DNA from: Atrichornis clamosus
Taxonomy: Eukaryota; Chordata; Aves; Passeriformes; Menuridae
Length of the DNA: 64,000 nucleotides
Assembly (NCBI GenBank): GCA_013400975.1
Contig: WBMZ01010838.1
Location: forward strand, 45,001 to 109,000
Reading direction: 5' to 3'
Both the position numbers and the translations under genes were made by a program. Within the stretch, counting starts at the first letter, position 1. Every line of letters starts with the position of its first letter. The notes under the pieces were generated by a model that was not told where the DNA came from, made no database searches, and worked only from the letters and a program-made list of their open reading frames with translations. Below, piece by piece: positions 24,915-37,619 of this stretch.

Positions 24915-25075
24915 CTACAACTTCAGCTATTTTTAATGTGCATTAATTTCTCTTCCTGACAGTAATATTGTGCTAACAGTCTTTCAGATAGCATCTGAAG
25001 TTGAATTACATAAGCAATGCTAATTACATGCCAGGGCAATTAAAATGTTCTGGTATTTGTCATATTCAGATGCAC
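24915..25075. promoter_or_regulatory. Candidate conserved noncoding element rich in TAAT cores
   Basis: A homopolymer-free stretch with repeated homeodomain-type cores: GTGCATTAATTTC, GAATTACATAAGC, GCTAATTACATG and GGCAATTAAAATG, all within about 160 bp. This spacing of TAAT/ATTA cores is typical of developmental enhancers but can also arise by chance in AT-rich DNA. The call is inference only. Confidence 0.2.
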
Positions 25076-28000
25076 AGACAGGGATTTTCGAAAGTACCAC
25101 CATGTTTAAGTATTTATCCAGTTCAGAATATCTCATTCAGTTAGGTTAGAGTGTCATTCCTGTCTAGTACTTAATGATCTCTCGTATGGTGTTTAATGAA
25201 CCCTCAGAAATAGATATACACCATGGCAGGTCTGTCACCTGCTGTTCACCAAGTATTTCCAAAGGGAGCACCTGTGTTCTTACAGGCACACTGTGTATAT
25301 ATCAAAAGGGCTTTGGAGAAGATACTCTTTCCTGAAGTATTTGAGGAGGAACTGTTCATGAACGCCTCCTTTTTTTTTTTTCTTTAAACTGTAGTTTAGT
25401 GCCAACAGAATGGATAGAAATAGTAACTCAATTCTATGGTGACAATTCAACAAGAATCTTTATTTTTATAAGGCACCAACAACATTTTATGTGTAAGATT
25501 CAGCGTGCTGTGTGATAAAAATGTCTAACGTCAGCCAGTGACTTTCATCTCAATGAGTACTAAAGGAACAAAGGGAAAATAAGAAGGTTCATTAAATGCA
25601 ACTTACATTCAAAACTGAGCAGACTGAAATTTTAAAAATTGGGTGAATTTGTTATAGGGTTCATAGTTTTGCATACATCACGTCACAATATTTATATCTA
25701 TAAATTGGAACTACTTTTCAAGTGAAGATTTTTAGAACCATTATAAAAAATGAGAGTTAATTTTGTGTTATAATGGACACACAATAAGTAATAATTCCTA
25801 GTAAGAGCTACCTGTTTTCTGAAAAACTTTAGATACATGTTGATTAGACACAGTTTTGCACTGTTGATTTGCCTGTAGGCACCTAATTTGCAGCCAGGTT
25901 ATTAACTGAACTGACAAATGACATTTCTTTTTCTAAATATTCATGCACGGAACAACTCTAGTTGTGGACTTGTGTACATATTTCATGCTGTAGCCTTCTT
26001 TGACAATAATTCTTTCCAGGTCCAGGCATGTGTATCTCCAAATCGGTTATATTCTGAAATAAAGTAGGTATAGATTTGAAAAAACATGATCTTCCAGGCT
26101 GATTTGACAGACCACTCAGAGGCTGTTAAGGTTGAGATTTTTTGATTTCTGTTTCTAGTTGATTATTAATATTTTGCTGTACTTCATGTATACAATAATT
26201 TAATATTAATTGAATTCTAACTACAATTACATTAATAACTAGAAAGTATTACATTTAGGTTTATAAGTAGTGTCATTTATTTTAATTCTGCTATTTATGA
26301 GCAGAAAAGGTGTCAAAGCAGAATTAATACCAAATTCATGGAGAAGAAGGGTCTCCACACTTATGCCAATGTAGGGGAAAAGAATAGTAATTTACCTCAC
26401 TATTTTTGAAATATTTGTTATCAAGCGATATTTCTGACTCTGTTCATTTAAACATTGGTATACTTTTTTTACTGTTTATAATTTACAGTTACTACTTTTC
26501 TTAGTAGTAACTTTTCTTGATATCCAAAGGAAAGCTTTCTTGTCTTTTTCAAATGCACTCATCTTTTCATAAGGAAACAAATAATGAATTAATTTTAAAA
26601 ATAGGACCAGCAGTAAAATTTTAAAGTTTACAGCAAGGCGACTTCACACAGAAATGGAAATTTGTGGTGACCTTTGTGCAGTACATCACTATGGCATTGG
26701 TCCTCTTGTCAAGCTTACAGAGCATATTTCAGTCTCTATGACTTTGAAGGATGTGTTCTCTTAAGGCTTAACAATGTCAAGCTTCATAACACAAGAGCTA
26801 GTTTGCTTACTTCCTACTTTAAATTGCTCGTAATTTGAGACATGCAAACATTTCCACTTTATAAAGCAAGGCTACTAAACATATTATTGCTCCAACCTGC
26901 AAGTTTTATAGCCTCTGTATATTTAGAAAGCTGTGCTTTATTAAAATAAACTGTAAAGAGGCTTAACTCATTATGGAATCTGCTAGTGTCTAAAATGAAA
27001 TATCTTCCATCTATTATAGGGATTTAGGAAACTTTGAAGAAAGAATATAATGCTGTCTTTGCAGAAATAGGATGTTAACTAATTTTTAGGCCTCTGAGGT
27101 TTGTAGCTGGATGTACAGTTTATCATGGGATAGGTCTGTCTGCCCTTAATCTGAAAAAATCACCATTATGTTTTGTGCAATCGTCAAAGCTTGAAAAAGG
27201 GTCATCACTCTGAGTTCGAGCACAAATCCTTTAAAATACTTTCACAAAATAGATGTATAGAGCATCACTTAATTTTATATTTCAGTGGATAGAATACTTA
27301 CTTTTACACAGCTTTATCTCTCTGATGAATCCATCCTAGAAGCCATAAATGGAATGTGGAACTCCTGACTTCACAAAATTTTGCAACTTTTGCAAAGGTA
27401 TATTTGGGTGAAAATGCAAGGAGATTCTATTTCTCTCTTTATTTGGAGAAATGATGCTTTAACTGTTGACTTGTTGACAGTAATATTTTGCTATATTTAC
27501 ATTTCTTATTCACTTTTGGGCCCAGGACCACCAGTGCTTAGAGATGACAGTTCCAAATGCTTTTCTTTTTCACAAGGCTAAGTCATGGTCTTTATGTTGC
27601 CTGCTAAGATGCTGCTTGGCTTTTACCATCGGAATGTGTAAAATGCACTATACATCAATGACATTATTCAGGGCTGTTCCTATGCTGAACAAAAACTACT
27701 GTTGCTGAGTTTTGATAGCTCTTGTTCTTGTAGGAGCATCTCAGAACAATGTTTACTATGACTTTACAACAGGAAGCTTGACTTGTCCAACCAGAAAATT
27801 TCCAACAGGAAAAAATTAGAGCTCAGGTCTTAATGGTTTGCCAAATCCTAAAAATCATTGAGTCTAATAGGAGCAGGACTAAAAGACCTCGCAAAGGTGC
27901 AGGGAGTTTTGCCAGCAGGAGCCCTCTTTAGCCCTCTGTTACGTTTGGTAGGACAGAAGCAGGAGCACCCCTGGGATTCTGAGGCTGGGAAGGGACTATG

Positions 28001-31000
28001 TATATATGCACTATTTTGTTTAGACAGACATGTTTTTTGTGCTAGCCAGAGTAAAAAAAAAGTGACTGGCTTTTAGAATAGTTGCAAAATGCCTGGTTGT
28101 TTCAAATACTGTATGTCCTAGCAGATATAAATAGCAAATCCAGCGTGCTGACACAGTCGAAGCTCTGGAAAAGGGGTGGGGTTAAAAGAGACCTGTTTTA
28201 CTCTCATGGGTCTATGGCAGCTGGACTTCCCCACCCTGCCTGTGAAGAGATGGAAAGTCTGTTGCAAGAAAAGTTTTGACCAGATCCAAAGGTGCTGCAC
28301 ACTCATACAAAAGAAGGCTTAAATCTGTGTGGGTAGTGTGTAAAGGAACATAAGCAGCAGCCTAGAAATGTGACAAGACCTAAATGAGGGGAAGAAACGA
28401 TGTCAAAATCTTTGTCTGAAATGAGACTGCATAGGGTAACAATTTTAGACACTGGAAAGGCATGGAAAGTTCTTCCTTTGCTACTTAGTACAAAATGCAA
28501 TCCAACTTTTTTGGATTCTCCCCAATTAAAGAAGGTTTTGAACATGTGTTCATTAACCTGTTGTATAAAAATGGACCTGTATCCCTCTTTGATCACACCC
28601 TTCTCCCATAGGACATTGGACAAGTTCTGACAGCCCCTACCAGACTGATGTGCTTTGGAAGCCCTGGTTCTTAGGGAACATAAGACAACTGCCTTCTTGT
28701 CAATCACATCATTTTAGCTGCTAGAAAATCTCGAACTACCTCCTTCTGCTGGTGAGAAGGCTGTTTCATCAAGTGCAAAACAGACTATTAAGCACTTAGT
28801 AAATGTTATTAAGGGACTTGTAAGCAATTATAGACTTCTAGCATCTGTGGGGTCAGGAAGGAGTTTGAAGAATTACTTTAGTGGATGTAGAAGCCCAAAG
28901 TCATCTTACTCTCATTTTAGATGCTGAAAACATTTTTCAGATTTGAACATTAGCTTCCCAAGTGTATAGAACTCAGGTGCTTAAAAAATGTAATCTGTAG
29001 ATTATATTTTGTATATCCTGGAACATATCCTAGTTCAGTTATCAACCACAACTATTTTTAAAGTGCCACTTTCTCATGCTTTGAAGTGGCGATAATGCCT
29101 TTCTTGATAATGGAGCTAACAGGCATAATTAAGAAGTTATTCCAACTGTAACACACATGCAATGTTTCTTTGTTTTGTACTTGTTGCTCTTTGATGGCTG
29201 TTTTAATGAATGTCATATGCTAAGCAGTTAATTCTGTACCAATTTACACCCTTAGCCATAAATCAGCTGAAGTTCTGTCCTGACTCTTTTCCTCCTCATT
29301 CTCAAACACTTATTGCAGTTTCCCCACTGTTTTCCTGATAACACAGAGTGGGGTGCATAACCTGGATCAGGGAATCAGTTTTGCAAAAACAATTAAATTA
29401 AATAAAATAATTTATGTTATTTAAAGAGGAGCTTGTACTTTCAGTGAGTATCTGCCATCTCACTCAGAGTCCAGCAGCAGCATTCTGCAAGGTCTGAATG
29501 GCAATGGTTCTGAAACATGGCAGGTTTCAGCCTACCTTCACCCCATGTTGTCTCTGTAATGGGGAAGGAATTGATTCTGGCTTGCAGGGATTGCAGTTTC
29601 TTGTTCTGTCTGGAAAAGACAACCTGGTTAGGGCAGTACTGGTGTAGAAAGGGCAAAAGGGTTCTCAGAGAGAGGGAGCACCTGAGGAGGGCTTGTCCTG
29701 AGTTGTGAGCAGTTCTGGAAAGTTGGTATAAACTGCTGTAGAATTAAAAGAACTTGGTTCATGGTGCTAAGGGAGTTTGGGTCAGTAGCAGATGGAGTAG
29801 TGACCACTGCTACTCTTAGGGGTGAGAACTAACTAGCCTTTCTGTCCCTGCAGCCCCCACAGTATCACCTTCACCTCCAGAGCCTTACCTGTGGTTGTCT
29901 CCTTTGCCTTTCCTTTCTCTTGCCCTCCACTGGGTAATACAGCAGTTATCAGATTAATTCATCCTCCAATATCTGTCTTGCCTAATTCGGGATGATGTGC
30001 ATTTTTGATGTGCAAGAGGTCATGTGTTCCTGATATTTCCTAGATCACCTGAATGTAGTATCCATACCTCAGCTGAATGGGTTTGTTTGTTCAGCTCCTC
30101 TTGTTTAACCACTAGTTTTCTGTTCATATGCATGCTTTTTTCACTTTTCATATATGCGTAAGCTTTTGGAACTCTGGTCATGAAGGGGTCAGAGAGGTGA
30201 TTACAAGTTGTAAAATGACCTGACCAGTAACTCTTTAAGCATAAGTAATGTTCTGAAATTGCCTAAAGCAAAAACTGCCAATTCAGAGCTGATTGTAATG
30301 AATCAGGTGCTTCTATACAAAATAATGTGATCAATTTCTCATTTCACTGAATAAATAAGCTGGAAGATAGGGAACTGTCTATGACCTACTGTTAACCTTT
30401 TCCCTCATTATTCATATCAAACCTATGACATGCATGTAAGAAATCTCTGGTTCAATTTTAGCTAATTATTTTTTAGAAGTGAGGACTCTGTGAAGTGTTA
30501 CTGATTGTACAAGTGCCCAGGGACCTTATGACATCTGATGAAAATAATGCCAAAGCAGCTACTTGGGCCTGTATGCTTTTTGTCTTGCTATTTTTATAAC
30601 TAGAAATACTCTATTTCTAGGCAGCAAAACCTGTGTGTCTGTTGGTTCTGCTTCTCTCAGGTGTAAGATACTGGTAAAATTCATTATAGCTCAATTATTG
30701 TTGCAAGAAGGGCATCAGAGAAAAAATGTGGGGCATGCTTTGGAATAAATTCTGAATTTGTGCATATACTTCGTTAATACTTTACAATTTAGTGTCTGAA
30801 GTGCTTTGTATGTAAAAACTAATTTTCGTTAATTTGCTGCTTGAGTTTTATTGACTGGTTAGGATAAAAAAACTTTGCTAATATGCGCTGAATACAATTA
30901 ATTTCAGATGAGATTTTTGGTGTAATTTATTGCTATTTTTAAAGATACCTTGATTTGCAGTGCAGGGCATTTCTAAAATTTGTATAGGAATATAGAAGTT

Positions 31001-31147
31001 AGTAGCTCAGGTACTGTGCTGCCCACAGGCACAGGGTTTTCAGAACTGACACTGATGTCACCAGTCTAAATCTACAGGAATTCTGCACCAGAGTCCATTC
31101 ACAAACTATAATTTTTAATCACAGTATTCCTAAGAAATTCCTGATAT
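25076..31147. other. Unique AT-rich noncoding sequence
   Basis: Six kilobases without a recognised gene or repeat. Open frames reach 134 codons (28303-28707, minus), but both strands are open there and the product is unrecognised. Short T runs occur at about 25370. Composition rises slightly in GC at 27.85-28.30 kb and 29.4-29.95 kb without any feature I can name. Confidence 0.55.
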
Positions 31148-31232
31148 CCATCTTGCAAGTGGGACAGAGAAACCTGGTGAGTTTAAATATCTTGCTGCAA
31201 TTTACGTTAGAGACATGTGAGTGCTGGGAACC
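31148..31232 (-). mobile_element. MIR-like SINE fragment
   Basis: On the plus strand the order of blocks matches the complement of the MIR core: a CATCTTGCAAGTGGGACAGA-like segment (consensus: lower-strand thymine-rich 'fourfold T, acagatggg'), then a TTAAATATCTTGC-like segment. Next comes a short GTGAGTGCTGGGAACC segment corresponding to the 'gcagagctgggaa-cc' block. It is strongly diverged, consistent with an ancient amniote insertion. Alignment by eye only. Confidence 0.4.
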
Positions 31233-33408
31233 TTCTAACTTGAAAATATAAGACCATCACGTCCCTACCTAAGTGAGTGAGGTACACCTCAGGAACTGAA
31301 CAATGTTCACATCTTAATATAACTTTCCAGTTGTATTCATTCTGTCTGAAGAAGTCCCTGGAGACTGCATCTTTCCAAAAGTACATAATGGGAAGAAGAA
31401 AATCATCAAGGATGTGGAGAGTGAGAATAGAAAGTCTGAAAAAAAATCCCAGGGCTGATCTTTCTAATGTTTAAAACTGTAGAGTTGTTGAATAATCCAA
31501 AAAAAGTATTGTTTTTAAAGGGCAGAAAAAAGAATTGAATCTGAATCAATATTTTAAGATCTCTTAGAACAAAATAGTAGTCTGTCACAGAAAGAACATT
31601 TCTCCTTACAGATGGAATAACTATCAAGAAAATAGAACTTAAAACTAGTTGATAAAACATGAACTGTTTCATTAATAATTCACAAATTTCTCTCTTTCTA
31701 GAAATCCATCTTAAATTATAAGATATGATTCTATGTGGTACATAATTTCCAATATCTGTAATTACTGCCTCAAAGTCAGTCTCTCAGGCCAGCAGATGCA
31801 AACTTCTGAAGGCTGGGGACTGGGAGGGGTGTTGAATATTGGCCACAGAAAGCTCTTTGGAGTCTTATATTTATGAATATATGAAGGTTTATTATTAAAC
31901 ATGGCTCATTATGTTAACTGCCAGTGGTCTGAGGAGGAATGAAGTGAAAGTGAAATGAACCCTCCTAAGTCAGCTGGATGCTACTACAGTGTGTATTTTC
32001 AAAACAAACTGGCAACAATGGTGTTAGGGAATTTTAGAGGTAACGTCACAGATGATGCCTCTAATGCCTGGAATGATGCTGTGTTTGATTCCTACTTTTC
32101 TCTGCTTTTGCACAGGTATAAATAACTTTACAAACTTAGAGGCAGTGGTGGTTCAGGCCAGTGAAGTTATAGCCTTGAAGGAATTTTTATAAAGAAGCCC
32201 TCAGTACATGGGTTTATCAAAAAAGTGGTGGCAGACTCGTGGCTGCACCCAGCGCCACCAGGCACGGCTAAAATGAAGTTAGTGAGAAGACAAATGAAGG
32301 CTGCTCCCTTTTCAGCTGAGTCGGTCCATGGTCTTCCTTGACCCTGGGGCTGGTGATTGCTGACTGGAATCTCAATGGCTATTTTCTAGTGACAATTTCA
32401 GTGTCTGAGCTCATTAATCAATTTCTATTCGGCAGAATCAGTTTGTGGAAAACTTGCAAAGGTTACTTAATCCAGAGGGAACATGTACTGTTAGACAGAA
32501 GAATTCTCAGCCACAGCATTAAAACAAAATTTTCCAAATCTCTGTCTTGTATCACATTTTCCACAACCTTATCAGTTACTGATAGCAAAGAACAAATCAC
32601 CAAAATCCTTCATAGTGATGTTAGGAAAACACAACCTCTGCCTGCTTTCTTTAAGAAAAGAAGACTTTCTTCATGGTTATATTATAAAAACTATCACTTC
32701 TCTTAACCCCTTTGTTGCAACATGAAAAACAAGAACAAGAAAACAAGAGTGCTGCAATAGTCAAAAATGAAAATGTGAGAGAGGTTTTTCTTTAACTCTG
32801 TCCAGTAATATCAGTTATCATCCAGTCTAAGAACTGGATTTGAAAGCAATTTATAGAAACCCACAATCTGTTTAAATCCTTGAAAGGTTAATCCTTACAA
32901 ACACCTGCCATAGGACTTGAGTGACTTAAAGGAATTCCCTAGCCTTTGTAGCCTTGAACAAGGGTGCACAAGCACTGTAGCAGGACACCCAGGAGGGAAA
33001 ACAGATATAGCAGTGGCTTGTGTAAGTAAGAAATGTTTTAATGTGGAAGAAACTGGCTTAATAATTTCAATATTAAAGAATAAAATGCTGCTTTATTTCT
33101 TAAATATGGTAAAACTATTTTTAAAGCAAACTTTCAAATATTTGGGTTTAATCTCTCTTGCCCATTGTGTGTGAGTGATTATTAGCTGCCCATGGCAATA
33201 TCCTGGCAAACTGCCTCCTCAGTGACGTGCAATGCCACCGTAGGTGTGATTCAAAAGCTGAGTACAGTTAGTGGAGTAATTTTGTGCTCAATGTTTGGAG
33301 TTTCTTTGGGGTTTTCAGTTTTTTATTTTTAATATTTTTTATTCTATTGTTTCTGTGCGTTTTTCCTGTGCTTGTAATGAAATCTTGTATGGACCTACTC
33401 TTACAAGC
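31233..33408. other. Unique noncoding sequence
   Basis: No gene or repeat is recognised. A 122-codon plus-strand frame at 32338-32706 has no recognisable domain and no promoter or splice context supporting it. I do not annotate it. Confidence 0.55.
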
Positions 33409-33430
33409 GATGATGATGATGATGATGATG
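33409..33430 (+). repeat. (GAT)7 trinucleotide microsatellite
   Basis: Seven uninterrupted GAT units plus one extra base. The array is pure, and pure trinucleotide arrays of this length are usually length-variable between individuals, so it is a plausible genotyping marker. It sits inside a 60-codon open frame, where it gives a poly-Met run, but that frame is not a credible gene. Confidence 0.95.
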
Positions 33431-33611
33431 AACTGCTTTGTGATTTCTCTGGAGTGTGGAGCCTGATGGAGTAACTGGACAGTGTAGCAAGCAGTATAGA
33501 ATCTTTACGCTCTTCTGATCAGACCAAGGAATGAGGCAAAGCAGGCACCACAGCCAGCTTTCTTAAAGCAGCTATGAAAAAATACTGTGGCTTTTCAGAC
33601 CTCTTTGAGGG

Positions 33612-33924
33612 GAGTATATAAGAAAAATGGGGACAAAGTCTTTAGCATGTCTGTTCTAATAGCACAAGGTGTAATGGTTTTAAACCAAAGGAGGACAAAT
33701 TTAGATTGGATATAAAGAAGTTTCATACAATGAGAAGGATAAAACATTGTCACAGGTTTCCCAGAGAGGTGGTAGATGCCCCATCTCAGGAATCATTCAA
33801 GATCAGGTTGGATGGTGCTTTGGGCAACCTGATCTAGTTGAAAATGTCCTTGTTCATTGCAGAGGGGTTGTATTAGATGAGCTTTAAAGATCCCTTCCAA
33901 CCCAAACTATTCTATGATTCTAAG
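33612..33924 (+). mobile_element. CR1 LINE, truncated 3' end (about 310 bp)
   Basis: The sequence reads in CR1 sense orientation. It runs from a TATAAGAAAAATGGGGACAAA-like start through the GGTAATGGTTTTAAAC-type block and the AGATTGGATATAAAGAAG block. It continues with CCCAGAGAGGTGGTAGATGC, TCAAGATCAGGTTGGATG, the GGGTTGTATTAGATGA block and CCCTTCCAACCC. It ends at ATTCTATGATTCTAA, the characteristic CR1 3' terminus. It has no poly-A tail, as expected for CR1, and is 5'-truncated with no coding capacity. It lies 137 bp from another CR1 fragment in the opposite orientation. Confidence 0.93.
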
Positions 33925-34061
33925 ACCATATATGTCTTTAATTTTATTTTTCTTATGGAAAAAACCCCAATAATTTCTTTCATTTATCTGAACTTTCCTT
34001 GGATTAAAACTTTCTGGAGCCTGGTTAGTTCTTCTATCATGTTCCTACTCTGCAAATCATT

Positions 34062-34372
34062 TCACAGAATCACAGAATCACCAGGGCTGGAAGGGACCTC
34101 TGGAGATCATCCAATCCAACCCCTCTGCCATGGCAGGCTCACCTGGAGCAGGTTACAGAACACATCCGGGTGTGTTTGGAATGTCTCCAGAGAGGGAGAC
34201 TCTACGTCTTCCCTGGGCAGCAGTTCCAGTGCTCTGCCACCTCAATGTACAGAAGTTCTTCCTCACATTGAGGTGGAACTTGTGTGTTAGTTCATGGCCA
34301 TTGCTCCTCATCCTGTCACTGGCAGCATCCCCTTGACACTCTCGACATTTCCTCATAGCAGAGCTGATCTCA
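34062..34372 (-). mobile_element. CR1 LINE, truncated 3' end (about 310 bp)
   Basis: Plus-strand reading gives the complement of a CR1 3' end. It opens TCACAGAATCACAGAATCAC (terminal octamer-type repeats), then the GGGCTGGAAGGGACCTCTGG core, ATCCAATCCAACCCC and GGAATGTCTCCAGAGAGGGA. These are followed by CTTCCCTGGGCAGCAGTTCC, AGTGCTCTGCCACCTCA, the TTCTTCCTCACATT block and CTCCTCATCCTGTCACTGG. The left boundary is sharp, but the right (5') boundary is uncertain by about 20 bp. A 137-codon plus-strand open frame running in from 33877 is a by-product of this repeat. Confidence 0.93.
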
Positions 34373-37300
34373 TCTCAGAGCTGATACAAGAAATGCTGTC
34401 AGAAACAAGAAAGAATATGGGTAGGGAGAGTCCTAGTTTTGCTCACTCCAAAAGCGGGCCCATTTGTGCAGGTGGTGTTGAGCTGTTTTTCCGAGGATCT
34501 GGACTGAAGTCCCTTTCATGGAAGGTTGTGTGTTGCAGAGGTTAGCGCCTGTCACAGAACATGCCAGGGTCTCTCTGAATTACTTAGCGTGGTATGGAAC
34601 AGTGGGAAAGGGAAGGACTTTTCTATGCTATGAATCAGGATGACTTGTAGGAGATGCTTAAATGTTGAGATAGCAGTGAGTTTACAGAGAAGTCCAAGCA
34701 TAAAAACAGAAGTCTGGCCACGAACCACTCAAAGAATCCTCTTTGGAATTAATAAAAATTAATAAAAAATAAAAATCCTTGTTTGATTTCCAGAAACATT
34801 CTCTTCTCCCAGCTTTCTTTTTTTTTTTTTTAACAGCCTACCCAGGCAGTTGTGCAGTCCTCCATGCTTTTCATGGGAAATGATTGTTTTGTGAATTTTT
34901 GATGTATGTTACTTAGTGGTAATCTTAAAGTCAGGAAGGTATTTCTCTTTATATAATTTCCTTCTGTACATTGGGTTTCTATGGTGTCCTGGTAGATTCC
35001 CTAAAAAGTAACAGCAGTTAACTGATGTAGAGGTTGGTGTATCAGCGTCTAGGAAGGTTTTTTTGTCATGGCCAAGTTTTACTATTCTGTAACTCTTCAC
35101 ACAGATACGCGTGGATGAGTGGATTGGAAGTGTTACTTCAATTGGTTCTGGAGGCATTAGCTCACAGGGTGATTGTGCCCCATTCCCACACATGTTAGCA
35201 ATGATCTAGTTGCATCAGTATTGCTGGAGATATTGAAATGAGCCGACTTTGTGAGTTCTTCCTGAGTTTAAATTCCTTAACTGTAAAGCAATATCCCAAC
35301 AGTTATATGCTACTCAGTGAGGGAGGGAAAAGGGAAAGTGTGATCGAGAGATGCATAATAATTCTGATTTTTTGCCACTGTCTTGATAAGTAGAACAACC
35401 ACATTCCATGGCTGTGTCTGTGCTGCCTTTTAGAAAGATCCTGATTGTGATGTTTATGCAATTTCCCCTTAGTGATAAAAGTTTCATTTCCTTACATCTA
35501 CTTCTTACCACTGTTTTTAGTAGTGGTGTTGATACAGAGGGTGGCATGAATAGAACTTTACCTGTCCTTTTTTCACCATTATTTGGCTGTAAGCATGCCC
35601 GTGTTATTGGGTAGTTGATTGGAAATTGTTGGAGTTAAAATTCCACCCTAGGTCCTTGTGTGTCAGTGCATGTTTAAAGCAGCCTCACACCCTTCAAAAC
35701 AGCCAAGACCAGTTTTTGCTGGCTGCTGCTAAGGCAAACCAAGGCCTCAGATTCCCTCTGGCTCTATGTGTGAAAATACAAGTTTCACTACTCTTTGTGT
35801 AACAGATGTAGGGCGTACCTGAGGCAGACTGGAAATTGACTTTTAGGGATTGATATTGCTTGTGTGAAGCAGGGGTGTTGTGCTGAATAGAGAAGTGCTG
35901 TAAGAGCATCACTAACAACATTGAATATCACAGTTATGTCATTGATGCCAATATCTAAGTTCTTAACTGAGAACGTAAGTTCTGGTGTTATATTCCCTTA
36001 GATGTAGGTACCACCATCGTCAGTGGAAATTAACGATAAATAACAGAGGAACAATCAAAGAAACCTGATTAAAAGCCATCTCTTTCAATTTATACTGTCT
36101 TTTATAGGTGAGAAAATATATAATCGAGTCTGTTGCATAAAAATTCTATGTGCATGTGGAGAGACTTAAGTTTCCATCCCAAACCTTGTGCTGTAGAGAG
36201 GTACCCAAATGGTTCATTTCTTTCTCACAGGCTATCTTAAGATGTAAACTTTTCCAAAGTTTTCTTGCTCAAATCAAATAACAGAATCTCCTGATTGCAT
36301 TTCCGTCCTGTGTCTCAGTGCAATCTGGAACGAATAAAAAACGAGAGCAAAATTTGACACACAGTATTGAGATGCCATGCAAAGCTCTGGAGGGCAGAAC
36401 AAAAGGGGAGAAAACCCAAGCATTCCAGCCATGAGAACATCTGTACAAAAGCACTGCAGCAAAGACGTGCCAGGTGGTGGTGTGGCCCCTGAGAGACAGT
36501 GCTGCTCCTGGGCAGGGGGTTTGGGGTGCACTGGTACATCTGGTGTCTCCTTGTCAGGGCACAGGGAACGAGGCTGGTCTGTTCCACCTCTGGTGTTACT
36601 GAGTGCTGACTGCACTGGACCTGTGGGTTCGAACAAAGCATAAATCCACTTGTGTGCAAATACAACTTCTGTCCTACTTCTGTATGTGCTGATAGCGTTA
36701 CTTATAGATTGATGGTCCAGGTTTGAATGCTAGTTTTCTAAGAACACGAGTTTTGCATGTATGTTCTTTGTCCTTCAGGGCACGTACAGTACAAACCTCT
36801 TTATTTCTACTTGCCTCACTTCTCTTTGATAAAAACACGTCATCTCTGAAGGCTATTGTTTTAGAGCAGTGCTTTTATTTGAATTCTGAAAGTATCATTT
36901 GCCACTGGTACTCCACTAGATGTAAATTAAAGTCATGCTCCTGACTGTAATCCTGTATTAGAAGGTGCTGAGACAAGTACTACTGCCATTAACTGTAAGT
37001 TTCATTTAAAATATACACAATTGTCATCTTGATCATTTATTACAGTGGTATTTTGGTCTCACTGTACCCTTTAGTTGGAAGACATGGTACTTTTATGAAG
37101 TATTTTCTGGATTTGCAGATAGCACAACCACAAGCCCTAAAAGACATGAATTAAAATAGCAGAAGCTATTCCCACTGAGACAAACAATGTGTCTCTACTG
37201 ACTAAATGGCATATATAACCTGGTTCCTAAACAGCACTTTGGACAAGTAAGAGTAGTAATTTGCAAAATTGGAATTGATCTCTGAAATATAATCTAAGAG

Positions 37301-37557
37301 TGGAAAATCTGAGCATAGAAGTTCTGGATATACTGCGTGTCGTGGATAGAACTGTTCAGAGGAACACTCTATTCACCATGACTGGTTTTGGTGGACTAAA
37401 TATTTGAAAATTCACCTTGATTTCGACATTGACATGCCATGCAAAGCTTTAGAAGTCTGAGCCAGATAGAAAATCCAAAAGTGCAACTGAATGGTTTTGT
37501 AACTTTTTCAGGGTCTGAAATAATGAACATCACATCTTCATTTGAAAACAAGAATTA
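34373..37557. other. Unique noncoding sequence with low-complexity patches
   Basis: Contains an A/T tract at 34748-34777 (AATAAAAATT units) and a T run at 34814-34831 ending in AACAG. At 36370-36640 there is a GC-richer patch with several overlapping open frames of 61-120 codons on both strands, none recognisable. A GGGTTCGAAC string at 36627 looks tRNA-like but lacks the pairing of a T-arm. Confidence 0.5.
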
Positions 37558-37619
37558 CAAAAAAACCCCCCAACAAACCAAAACAAACAACAACCTAAAA
37601 AAACCACAAAGAAAGCAAA
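37558..37619. repeat. A/C-rich low-complexity tract
   Basis: An irregular AAAACC/AACAAAC run of about 60 bp, closely similar in composition to the tract at 24117-24212. It generates a Lys/Thr/Asn/Gln-rich translation that should not be taken for a protein. Confidence 0.85.

Noticed and set aside
33877..34290. 137-codon plus-strand open frame
   Set aside because: It runs from the end of one CR1 fragment into another in the opposite orientation; its C-terminal half is antisense CR1 sequence.
36620..36640. GGGTTCGAAC string resembling a tRNA T-arm
   Set aside because: The bases on either side do not pair into a T-stem and no acceptor or anticodon stem is visible.
36374..37450. ATGCCATGCAAAGCT present near 36374 and again near 37436
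   Set aside because: One or two exact 15-bp matches are expected by chance within 64 kb, and the flanks align poorly.
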